From Candidatus Nomurabacteria bacterium (GTDB lineage: Bacteria > Patescibacteriota > Minisyncoccia > Phycocordibacterales > UBA9973), in contig DAHVYC010000012.1 in the NCBI GenBank assembly GCA_027327845.1, positions 1 through 11,827 on the forward strand: DNA of 11,827 nucleotides. Reading direction: 5' to 3'. The translations under genes and the position numbers were made by a program. Under the pieces are notes generated by a model, which ran no database searches, had not been told where the DNA came from, and was given only the letters and a program-made list of their open reading frames with translations. Below, piece by piece: positions 1 to 6,500 of the stretch; within the stretch, counting starts at the first letter, position 1; every line of letters starts with the position of its first letter.

Positions 1-1195
1 TTTTATTATTTTTTATACTTTTAGATATAACTTCCGCAACTTTCTTATTTGCCAAAAGCATGAATTCTTCTATTAATCGATTTGAATCATTTCTCTCTTT
101 CTTGACGACTTTTATCGGTTTTCCATCTTTATCCAAAACAAACTTTACTTCCTCTTGATCCAACGATATTGCCCCATTTTTAAATCTTTCTCTTTTAAAT
201 TTATTTGCCAGATTATTAAGGATTTGAAGTTCTCTATGAAGATATCCATTTTTATCATCTATTGATTTTTGGGCTTCTTCATAAGTGAATCTTTTCTTTG
301 AATTGATAAGAGTATGCCCGAACCATTGTGTAAGTATTTTAGCCTCATTATCCATTGTAAATACGGCTCCGAAAGTCAATCGATCTTTGCCAGGCAATAA
401 GGAGCACAAATCATTTGAAAGAGTTTCCGGTAACATTGGTATGGTTCTATCTACAAGATATACGGAAGTGCCCCTTTTTTTCGCTTCACGGTCCAGCTCG
501 CTTCCTGTTTTTACATAACTCGAAACATCCGCTATATGGATACCTATCTCATATTTATTTTTCCCTATATCTCTAAAGGAAATAGCGTCATCAAAATCTT
601 TCGCGTCTTCTGGATCTATGGTGAAAGTGAGGGTCTTCCTGAAATCTTTTCTATTATCCAAATTCTCCTTTTTTATTCCGAAATTTTTTATTTTTTCGGC
701 TTCTTCCTCGACTTTTTTTGGGAAGTCGTTGTCGAATCCTTTTTCCAAGGCTATGCCATACATTTCCGCATTATTGTCTCCCGGCTTGCCCAGCACCTTT
801 ACTATTTTTCCTTCTGGTATTTTTCTCGGGTCCTTCCAAAAAACTATCTCTGCATAAACTTTTTGTCCCACTTTGGCGCCGCCAAGTCCTTCTTTTGGTA
901 TCAATATGTCAGTATACATTTTTGTATCGTCCGGGTTTAAGAAAAATACGCCTTTTTCCTGCTCTAGCGTCCCAGAAAATCCATTTTTAGCCCGAGAGAT
1001 TATTTTTAATACTTCCCCGGTGACCCTTTTGTTGACTTCCGTAGAAAGGGCTACCTCCACAGTATCTCCGTGTAAGGCTGTGTTTAAATGATTAAAATCA
1101 ATCTCGATATCTTCTTTACCTTCGGTTTTTAGAAAGCCTATGCCTTTTCCAGTTATGGAAATAGTACCCCGTATGGTTTTTATATTTTTACTCAT
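1..1195 (-). CDS. rnr: RNase R/RNase II-family 3'-5' exoribonuclease, N-terminal part (runs off left edge)
   Basis: Seen: reading from ATG at 1195 on the minus strand, 398 codons stay open to the window edge. The protein begins with an OB/cold-shock-like region (residues about 5-140, beginning with the motif RGTISITGKGIGFL) and enters the RNB catalytic domain. The metal-binding signature DPEDAKDFDDA lies at residues 194-204, with D194, D200, D202 and D203 matching the four catalytic aspartates of the family, followed by GIHIADVSSYV. Known for the family: Mg-dependent processive 3'-5' hydrolysis of RNA, used in mRNA and structured-RNA decay. The N-terminus lacks the helix-turn-helix extension of E. 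coli RNase R and starts directly at the cold-shock domain. The rest of RNB and the expected S1 domain lie outside the window, so RNase R versus RNase II cannot be settled. The start is the only one possible: no other start codon lies between it and an in-frame stop at 1243-1241. Confidence 0.93.
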   Translation of the reverse strand, partial: MSKNIKTIRGTISITGKGIGFLKTEGKEDIEIDFNHLNTALHGDTVEVALSTEVNKRVTGEVLKIISRAKNGFSGTLEQEKGVFFLNPDDTKMYTDILIPKEGLGGAKVGQKVYAEIVFWKDPRKIPEGKIVKVLGKPGDNNAEMYGIALEKGFDNDFPKKVEEEAEKIKNFGIKKENLDNRKDFRKTLTFTIDPEDAKDFDDAISFRDIGKNKYEIGIHIADVSSYVKTGSELDREAKKRGTSVYLVDRTIPMLPETLSNDLCSLLPGKDRLTFGAVFTMDNEAKILTQWFGHTLINSKKRFTYEEAQKSIDDKNGYLHRELQILNNLANKFKRERFKNGAISLDQEEVKFVLDKDGKPIKVVKKERNDSNRLIEEFMLLANKKVAEVISKSIKNNK

Positions 1196-1202
1196 CGCTT
1201 TA

Positions 1203-1211
1203 AATATAGCA
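1203..1211 (-). promoter_or_regulatory. Extended -10 promoter of rnr, predicted leaderless start
   Basis: On the minus strand TGC-TATATT (1211-1203) is an extended -10 element that ends 7 nt before the rnr ATG at 1195. With normal -10 to +1 spacing, transcription would start at 1196 or 1195, giving an mRNA with no 5' untranslated region. No good -35 is visible, which is common for extended -10 promoters. The placement is observed; the start site is inferred. Confidence 0.6.
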
Positions 1212-1224
1212 TAAAAGACCCCGT

Positions 1225-1252
1225 TTGCCTTTTTAGCAAGTTATGCTAATAT
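1225..1252 (+). promoter_or_regulatory. rpsP promoter, extended -10, predicted leaderless start
   Basis: TTGCCT (1225-1230, 4 of 6 matches to the -35 consensus), a 16-nt spacer ending in TGC, and the -10 hexamer TAATAT (1247-1252). The ATG of rpsP begins 7 positions after the last base of the hexamer, exactly where +1 is expected, so the mRNA should start at or next to the initiation codon. TTATGCTA (1241-1248) here and TAGCATAA (1207-1214) in the divergent rnr promoter form a perfect 8-bp inverted repeat. Confidence 0.65.
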
Positions 1253-1258
1253 GGCATT

Positions 1259-1567
1259 ATGCTTAAAATAAGATTACAAAGAATAGGTAGGAAGAATGAT
1301 CCCTCTTTCAGGGCGGTTTTGACGGATTCAAAAAACAGCACTAAGAGCGGAAAATTTTTAGAGATAATAGGTACTTATAATCCTAAATCCGGTGATACCA
1401 GTTTCAAGGTAGATAGGATAAAATATTGGATTTCCAAAGGAGCCAAATTGTCCGACACTATGCACAACTTTCTTGTACATGAAAAGGCGATAGAAGGGAA
1501 GAAAATAAATGTTTTATCCAAAAAGAAGCCTACTTTAAAGAAAAAAGAGTTGAAGGCCAAAAAATAG
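1259..1567 (+). CDS. rpsP: 30S ribosomal protein S16 (bS16)
   Basis: Structural protein of the small ribosomal subunit that binds 16S rRNA in the 5'/body domain and is needed for 30S assembly. The 102-aa product opens with MLKIRLQRIGRKNDPSFRAV and continues with the diagnostic FLEIIGTYNPKSG and VDRIKYWISKGAKLSDT segments typical of S16. The C-terminus (residues about 80-102) is a lysine-rich tail, as in many S16 proteins. The ATG at 1259 gives the canonical N-terminus. There is no Shine-Dalgarno sequence, and the promoter -10 lies only 6 nt upstream, so initiation is probably leaderless. rpsP is followed, as in many bacteria, by a KH-domain gene and trmD, but rimM is missing from the cluster. 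Stop codon TAG. Confidence 0.97.
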   Translation: MLKIRLQRIGRKNDPSFRAVLTDSKNSTKSGKFLEIIGTYNPKSGDTSFKVDRIKYWISKGAKLSDTMHNFLVHEKAIEGKKINVLSKKKPTLKKKELKAKK

Positions 1568-1577
1568 AGTTGATCCA

Positions 1578-1638
1578 CACACTTAATTCTTGATAGTTTG
1601 CCAAAACGCGCTTATAGCGCAATCAAAAATTAAGTGTG
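1578..1638. repeat. Inverted-repeat element predicted to fold as a three-way junction
   Basis: The outer arms 1578-1594 and 1622-1638 pair at 16 of 17 positions; the only mismatch is C1589/A1627. Inside them two small hairpins abut each other: GTTT/AAAC with loop GCCA (1596-1607) and GCGCT/AGCGC with loop TAT (1608-1620). Only A1595 and A1621 are unpaired at the junction. No T-run follows on either strand, so it is not a standard intrinsic terminator. It starts 11 nt after the rpsP stop and ends 4 nt before the -35 hexamer of the khpA promoter. It could protect the rpsP 3' end, act as a regulatory cruciform or RNA, or be a copy of a genomic repeat. Confidence 0.65.
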
Positions 1639-1642
1639 CGGG

Positions 1643-1671
1643 TTGAAAGACGGAAGATAATCGTATATAAT
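1643..1671 (+). promoter_or_regulatory. khpA promoter, sigma70-type
   Basis: TTGAAA (1643-1648), a 17-nt spacer and a perfect TATAAT (1666-1671). The expected start near 1678 gives a leader of about 80 nt before the ATG at 1759. The transcript would begin next to ACAGTG (1679-1684), which can pair with CACTGT (1720-1725) as a weak 6-bp stem with a large loop. The promoter separates khpA transcription from rpsP despite their conserved adjacency. Confidence 0.7.
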
Positions 1672-1758
1672 TGTTTTTACAGTGAAAAGTGGCAATCAAT
1701 CAATAACCTCTGGTCGTGACACTGTAGAATATTAAAAATTTTACCCGATACACACATT

Positions 1759-2082
1759 ATGCAAGACGCCGATAAAGCATTCCTGGAATATGTAGTGAAA
1801 GCTTTGGTTGACAATCCGAACGATGTTAAAATCGATCGTACTGTCGACGAGATGGGGGTACTTATCTCCCTTACTGTAAATCCTGCCGATATGGGCAAGA
1901 TCATAGGAAGGATGGGAAATACCGCTAAAGCTATCCGTACGTTGCTTCGAATAATAGGCATGAAAAATAATGCCCGCGTTAATTTGAAGATAAACGAACC
2001 GGAAGGAGGTATGAGACCGATGAGTTCTCAAAGCTCGACCAAAACTGTAGACCAGGCAATGGAAGACCTCAAGGGGATATAA
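1759..2082 (+). CDS. khpA: KhpA/YlqC-type KH-domain RNA-binding protein
   Basis: A small cytoplasmic RNA-binding protein. Known KhpA proteins consist of one KH domain, often act with KhpB, and bind structured RNAs and mRNA leaders. Residues 7-23 (AFLEYVVKALVDNPNDV) match the start of the family, and the KH signature IIGRMGNTAKAIRTLL has its GxxG loop as G50-R-M-G53. The protein is 107 aa against the usual 75-85: after the KH fold, residues from about 83 on form a polar, serine/threonine-rich tail that looks disordered. ATG 1759 is chosen because it gives the standard short N-terminus; it has no Shine-Dalgarno sequence. The position after rpsP and before trmD is the usual neighbourhood for this gene. 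The gene has its own promoter and is followed by a strong terminator, so it is probably monocistronic. Stop codon TAA. Confidence 0.92.
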   Translation: MQDADKAFLEYVVKALVDNPNDVKIDRTVDEMGVLISLTVNPADMGKIIGRMGNTAKAIRTLLRIIGMKNNARVNLKINEPEGGMRPMSSQSSTKTVDQAMEDLKGI

Positions 2083-2107
2083 TTAGGTGCTAGTTTCTAG
2101 GTTCTAG

Positions 2108-2137
2108 AAAAGGCTCAGAGAAATCTGGGTCTTTTTT
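2108..2137 (+). terminator. Intrinsic terminator after khpA
   Basis: A 12-bp stem (2108-2119 with 2124-2135, including two G-T wobbles) closed by a GAAA tetraloop (2120-2123). The 3' arm runs into a T-tract (2132-2137), and a second T-run follows at 2144-2151. This is a textbook Rho-independent terminator and should separate khpA from trmD. Confidence 0.85.
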
Positions 2138-2152
2138 ATTTGCTTTTTTTTA

Positions 2153-2180
2153 CTAGAAGCTATAACCTAGAAGCTATAAC
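2153..2180 (+). repeat. Two tandem 14-bp repeats with possible -10 boxes before trmD
   Basis: CTAGAAGCTATAAC occurs twice in perfect tandem (2153-2166 and 2167-2180). Each copy ends in TATAAC, which is 5 of 6 matches to a -10 hexamer. The second copy lies 7 nt before the trmD ATG, the same spacing as in the rnr promoter, so trmD could also be transcribed as a leaderless or nearly leaderless mRNA. No convincing -35 is seen, so the promoter role is uncertain; the repeat itself is certain. Confidence 0.5.
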
Positions 2181-2187
2181 CTAATCC

Positions 2188-2898
2188 ATGCGTTTTCATA
2201 TTGTTACAATTTTCCCCGAAGCTTTTGAATCTTATATGAGGGAATCCATAATCGGAAGAGCCCTGAGGAACAAAGTTATCTCTGTAAAGTTTTATAATCC
2301 CAGAGATTTCATAAAGTCAAAAAATAAGAACAATTATCGCCCTGTAGATAATCGACCATATGGAGGAGGCCCGGGTATGATAATGCGTTCAGAGCCAGTT
2401 CTTAAGGCTGTAGAGAAAGCCATTCCTAAAATAAAAAATAAAAAGAAAATTTTGATTATTAATTTCATTCCTAGCGCAGAAAAATTTACTACCGGCGAGG
2501 CGAAAAAAATTTCTGAAAAATACACCGATATAATACTCATTTGCGGTCGCTATGAAGGCATAGATGCTCGGGTGGATAAGATCCTTCAACAATCTCAGAA
2601 CAAGTTTTTAAAATTTAAACAACTTTCAATAGGGGATTATGTTTTGACTGGAGGAGAAATTCCAGCCATGATTTTAGTTGATTGTGTTTCTCGTCAGATA
2701 GAAGGGGTGCTCGGTAATTTCGATTCACGAGAAGAAGAACGTGTTTCTTCCAGTGAAGTTTATACTAGGCCGGAGATTTTAAAATGGAAAGGCAAGAATT
2801 ATAAAGTTCCGAAGATCTTGCTTTCTGGCAACCACGGCAAAATAGAAAATTGGAAAAAATCCAGAAAAGGTAAAATTTATGGAAAATATAAGAAATAA
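2188..2898 (+). CDS. trmD: tRNA (guanine-N1-)-methyltransferase (m1G37)
   Basis: Transfers methyl from S-adenosylmethionine to N1 of G37 next to the anticodon, preventing +1 frameshifting; essential in most bacteria and active as a dimer. The 236-aa product starts MRFHIVTIFPEAF and has the conserved blocks YGGGPGMIMR (58-67), CGRYEGIDARVD (119-130), LSIGDYVLTGGE (146-157) of the trefoil-knot cofactor site, SRQIEGVLG (168-176) and YTRPEIL with LLSGNH (192-198, 211-216). R169 matches catalytic-site R154 of E. coli TrmD. The position of the general base D169 is occupied by E184 within REEERVSS, and the usual EDSF plus GLLD stretch is shortened by 4 residues. No Shine-Dalgarno is visible. The 3' end overlaps the next gene by 20 nt. 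The partners rimM and rplS are not adjacent. Stop codon TAA. Confidence 0.95.
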   Translation: MRFHIVTIFPEAFESYMRESIIGRALRNKVISVKFYNPRDFIKSKNKNNYRPVDNRPYGGGPGMIMRSEPVLKAVEKAIPKIKNKKKILIINFIPSAEKFTTGEAKKISEKYTDIILICGRYEGIDARVDKILQQSQNKFLKFKQLSIGDYVLTGGEIPAMILVDCVSRQIEGVLGNFDSREEERVSSSEVYTRPEILKWKGKNYKVPKILLSGNHGKIENWKKSRKGKIYGKYKK

Positions 2899-3322
2899 AA
2901 TAGAGAATATAAAAACCATATTAAACGAAAATTTGTTTATAAATTTTGCTATGACTATAGAATTTGAGTCAGCAGAAAGAATTAGCATGCATTTAAGTGA
3001 CATACACCGACTTGGAATAAGTGAAAAACTGTATCTTTTAAGAGATGGGATGAAAAGAATTGCAGAATATTTAAAAACTGATCCTAAATTTAAGAATATA
3101 AAAATTATAAGTGCTACTTCCTGGATTGTTACTGTAAAACCAAAACTTATGGAATCTTTAGGATTTACGATTGACAATGAATCTCCAGAATCAAAAAAAG
3201 CAAAAATAATTTACAAAGGCAGACAAAAAGAAGGAATAGTCCCAGAAGAAATGAAAGATGTTGAACCAACTTATTCATATATATCTAAAGATAAATTAAT
3301 AGAAATGTATGGGAACATTTAG
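2879..3322 (+). CDS. Uncharacterised 147-aa protein overlapping trmD
   Basis: I do not recognise this family. The protein is soluble-looking, with no signal peptide, membrane segment or cysteine. Residues 1-20 are helical and polar; the middle has a pattern suggesting an alpha/beta fold (FAMTIEFES, KIISATSWIVTVKPKLMESLGFTI); the last 40 residues are charged. It begins inside trmD (20-nt overlap, different frame), which suggests translational coupling, and AAAAGG at 2865-2870 is the only Shine-Dalgarno-like sequence before any gene here. An internal ATG at residue 25 (2951) would give a 123-aa product clear of trmD. Composition is extreme: about 28% GC by count over 2941-3300, against roughly 40% in sampled rpoB, which suggests transfer or weak constraint. 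The reading frame fills the gap well and ends with TAG. Existence is likely; function is unknown. Confidence 0.75.
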   Translation: MENIRNKIENIKTILNENLFINFAMTIEFESAERISMHLSDIHRLGISEKLYLLRDGMKRIAEYLKTDPKFKNIKIISATSWIVTVKPKLMESLGFTIDNESPESKKAKIIYKGRQKEGIVPEEMKDVEPTYSYISKDKLIEMYGNI

Positions 3323-3360
3323 GATAAATTTACCAAAGGGGGCGGCCTAAGACAGTTGTC

Positions 3361-3386
3361 CACAGGTTGACAAAAGGATACCTGTG
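3361..3386. promoter_or_regulatory. Operator-like inverted repeat over the rpoB -35 region
   Basis: CACAGGT (3361-3367) and ACCTGTG (3380-3386) are perfect 7-bp inverted copies separated by 12 nt, and the left copy overlaps the first base of the -35 hexamer. Such placement would let a dimeric repressor block RNA polymerase. TTGTCCACA (3356-3364), one base from the E. coli-type DnaA box, overlaps the left arm. No regulator is known, and a chance repeat cannot be excluded. Confidence 0.4.
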
Positions 3387-3394
3387 TGTATACT
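3367..3394 (+). promoter_or_regulatory. Promoter of the rpoB-rpoC-dnaG operon
   Basis: A perfect TTGACA (3367-3372), a 16-nt spacer and TATACT (3389-3394, 5 of 6 matches to the -10). The expected start near 3401 leaves a leader of about 180 nt before the rpoB ATG. It is the strongest promoter match in the window, fitting for an RNA-polymerase operon. Confidence 0.8.
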
Positions 3395-3417
3395 AGGGGA
3401 ACGAGAGATTGATTGAG

Positions 3418-3487
3418 TTTCGGATGTATCTCCATAAGTATTAATAGAGCCTTATTTTTAGGCGTGAAATTAATAACATATCCGAAA
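3418..3487 (+). promoter_or_regulatory. rpoB leader hairpin I (nested stem-loop)
   Basis: Three stems nest inside each other: TTTCGGAT/ATCCGAAA (3418-3425 with 3480-3487), TATTAAT/ATTAATA (3439-3445 with 3469-3475) and GCCT/AGGC (3449-3452 with 3460-3463). A 9-nt bulge lies on the 5' side at 3430-3438. The structure sits about 20 nt inside the predicted transcript. No known riboswitch or ribosomal-protein leader is recognised. Confidence 0.5.
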
Positions 3488-3499
3488 TAAATAATATTG

Positions 3500-3548
3500 T
3501 AAAAGTAGAAAGAAGCGTTTAGGACTCCAGCTCTTCTTTTTGTTTTTA
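3500..3548 (+). promoter_or_regulatory. rpoB leader hairpin II (purine:pyrimidine stem), possible attenuator
   Basis: The purine-rich arm 3500-3516 pairs with the T-rich arm 3530-3548, with a two-base bulge (3532-3533), three G-T wobbles and a 13-nt loop. The 3' arm is itself a run of T residues, and more T-rich DNA follows up to the start codon. It could pause or attenuate transcription, or sequester the region just before the rpoB ATG at 3580. No terminator with a GC-rich stem is present, so full termination is doubtful. Confidence 0.4.
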
Positions 3549-3579
3549 GTTTATTTTCTTTATTCGGGCAAATAAATTT

Positions 3580-6500
3580 ATGCATACAGAAAAGCAAACA
3601 AAAAAGTATTTTTCGAGGTATAAGAGACCGCTGGTAGAGTTCCCGAATTTAATAGAAGCCCAGACCAAATCATTCAAATGGCTGGTGGAAGACGGTTTGA
3701 AAGAAGTCTTTAAGGAATTTTCTCCGATATCCGACTATTCCGGCAAGAAATTCGAAATGGAGTTTTCTTCATTTTCTTTAAGCGAACCCAATACCAGCGA
3801 AAGCGATGCGAAGATAAACAAGCTTTCATATCAAGGATTGCTTAAGGCCCGAGTAAAACTGACAAATAAAATTTTAAATACTGTAAAAGAACAGGAAATT
3901 TTTATGTCTGAACTTCCGCTCATGACCCCTCATGGGACATTCATTATAAATGGAGTGGAGCGTGTGATAGTTCCTCAGTTGGCCCGTTCTTTCGGAGTAT
4001 TTTTCACGGAGTCAGAAAATAAAGGAAAAAGATATTTTGGCGCGAAGGTAATACCAGCACGCGGTGTTTGGATAGAAATAGAATCCGAATCAGATGGCGC
4101 TATCTATGTAAGAATAGATAAAAAAAGGAAATTTCCAGTTACCGCCCTTCTGCGCGTTTTGGGCCTAGATACTAATGAATCTATATTAAAAGCCTTCGAC
4201 GGCAAGTTGATAAATTTTGATGGAGCTTTGAAAGGTGGAGAAAATTCTATTTACAGTAAGTCTATAGAGGTGTGTCTAGCCAAAGATGTGGCGAAATCAA
4301 AAGAAGAAGCCTATATAGAGATATATAAACGTTTAAGGGATGGTGATATGGCTACAGCAGAAAATGCCAGGGAATTTATAGATTCATTGTTTACCGGAGA
4401 AAGATATGACCTTTCCCCGGTAGGACGATATAGATTTAATAAGCGTTTCAATAAAGGATTAGAAGAAAAAGACTTGGTTTCTCGGACAATATCAAAGGAA
4501 GATTTGGTAACTATCGTAGCCAATATCATTACTTTAAACAATGTACCCAATTCCAAACCGGATGATATAGATCACTTAGGACAAAGACGTGTAAGATTTA
4601 TGGGGGAAATGCTGCAGCAAAAAGTGCGTACCGGTATGATGCAGATAAAAAGAAATATCCAAGACAGGATGTCTATTATAGATATAGATATGGCCTTGCC
4701 TATACATATAATCAACCAGCGTCCGCTTCAAGCCAGAATAAAAGAGTTTTTCACCACCAACCAGCTTTCTCAATTTATGAGCCAGGAAAACTCTTTGGCG
4801 GAAATAGAACATATTCGCCTTCTCTCTGCCTTAGGTCCCGGAGGTCTTACTCGCGAACGTGCCGGTCTTGAAGTAAGAGATGTGCATCCTTCACACTATG
4901 GAAGAGTTTGTCCTATACATACGCCAGAAGGGCCGAACATCGGACTTATATTACACCTTTCTACTTATGCCAAGATAAATGATTTCGGCATAATAGAAAC
5001 CCCCTACATAAAAGTTAAAAATGGAAAAATTACCGGGGAAGTCCAGTACCTAAATGCCCTAGAAGAGGAAAAATATAACATAGCTCATGCAAGTATTTCA
5101 TATAATGAAGATGGCAAGATAACAGAAGAAAAGGTGGCTGCCAGGATAAAGACGGAAGCAGGAACAATCCCGAGAGAACAAGTGGATTTTATAGACGTGG
5201 CTGCAAATCAGGCATTCTCTATAGCCACATCCATGATTCCATTTTTGGATCACGATGATGCGAACAGAGCTCTGATGGGAAGCAACATGCAGAAGCAGGC
5301 AGTGCCCTGCGTAGTTCCAGAAGCCCCGCTGGTGGCAACAGGCATAGAGAGTTTGGCTTCTCGAGATTCCGGGAGAATAATAATTGCAGAAGAGGAAGGA
5401 GTTGTTTCTTATGTTGATGCTAGGAAGATAATTATAGAAGGCAAATCCAAAAAGACGTATGAACTTGTAAATTTTTTAAGAAATAACAATTTTTCCGCAT
5501 TTCATCAGCGCCCTTCCGTCAATGTCGGTCAGAAAGTGAAAAAAGGAGAAATATTGGCCGATACCACAAGTACTGTGAATGGGCAGATCTCACTAGGTCA
5601 GAATGTTTTTGTCGCTTTCTTGTCTTGGTCTGGATCTAACTACGAAGATGCCATAATAATCTCAGATAGATTGGTAAAGAAGAGTAAATTTACTTCAATA
5701 TATGTGGAAGAATTCGTTTGTGTGGTGCGTGATACCAAACTCGGACCGGAAGTGACTACTCGCGATATTCCAAATGTTGGAGAGCTGAAATTAAAAGATT
5801 TGGATGAAGATGGGATAGTAAGAATCGGAGCAGAAGTCAGGGAAAATGATATTTTGGTAGGTAAAATTACACCGAAAGGCGAAACAGAACTCACTCCAGA
5901 GGAAAGATTATTGCGTTCGATATTTGCCGAAAAAGCAAGAGACGTGAAAGATACTTCGCTTCGTATGGAGCACGGTAAAAGAGGGAGAATCATAGGAGTG
6001 AAAATTTTCTCAAGAGACCTTGGGCACACACTGGAAGCCGGAATTATAAAAAAAGTTGTAATCGAGGTTGCTCAGATAAGAAATATATCAATAGGAGATA
6101 AACTTTCCGGACGCCACGGCAACAAAGGAGTCATCTCCAAAATTCTTCCTGAGGAAGATATGCCTTATGCAGCGGATGGAACACCTGTGGATATAATACT
6201 TTCGCCACTTGGCGTGCCTTCCCGTATGAACTTAGGGCAGATATTGGAAATGCACTTAGGATTGGCGGCAAATTCGCTTGGATATCAGGCTATCGTGCCT
6301 CCTTTCTTGGGGGCAACACATGAAGAAATAGGAGAAGAATTAAAAAAAGCAGGATTCCCGGAAAACGGTAAAATAAAGCTTTTTGATGGACGTACCGGAG
6401 AGCCATTCAGTCAGGATGTGGCTGTCGGATATATGTATATGCTTAAACTTCACCATATGGTTGAAGATAAGATACATATGCGTTCTATAGGACCTTATTC

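Larger units (their letters stand above)
2082..2185. repeat. CTAG-rich inverted repeat enclosing the khpA terminator
   Basis: The left arm (2082-2103) and the reverse complement of the right arm (2164-2185) agree at 19 of 22 positions without gaps. Both are built from the same words, CTAG and TTAGGT/ACCTAA. Five CTAG tetranucleotides occur between 2090 and 2170. The outer stem encloses the intrinsic terminator. The left arm overlaps the last base of the khpA stop codon and the right arm ends 2 nt before the trmD ATG. CTAG is generally under-represented in bacterial DNA, so the clustering suggests a repeat family or a selected structure. Confidence 0.7.

Noticed and set aside
285..1091. Several plus-strand open frames of 70-134 codons
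   Set aside because: They lie opposite the rnr reading frame, which carries the catalytic RNB motif; their translations are low-complexity, Phe/Ser-rich products typical of antisense shadows.
2899..3177. Minus-strand hydrophobic open frame opposite the orphan gene
   Set aside because: It is antisense to the 147-aa gene and to the trmD end; its Phe/Ile/Ser richness follows from the Lys/Glu/Asn-rich plus strand, and there is no promoter or start context.
3356..3364. DnaA-box-like TTGTCCACA as a replication origin
   Set aside because: It is a single imperfect box; no cluster of boxes and no dnaA or dnaN gene lies nearby, so no origin is called.
3424..3444. Six-codon leader peptide (MYLHKY) in the rpoB leader
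   Set aside because: No ribosome-binding signal, no codon bias such as a run of regulatory codons, and such short frames occur by chance.
3500..3548. True intrinsic terminator before rpoB
   Set aside because: The stem is almost all A-T and G-T pairs with a 13-nt loop, so it is listed only as a possible attenuator or pause hairpin.
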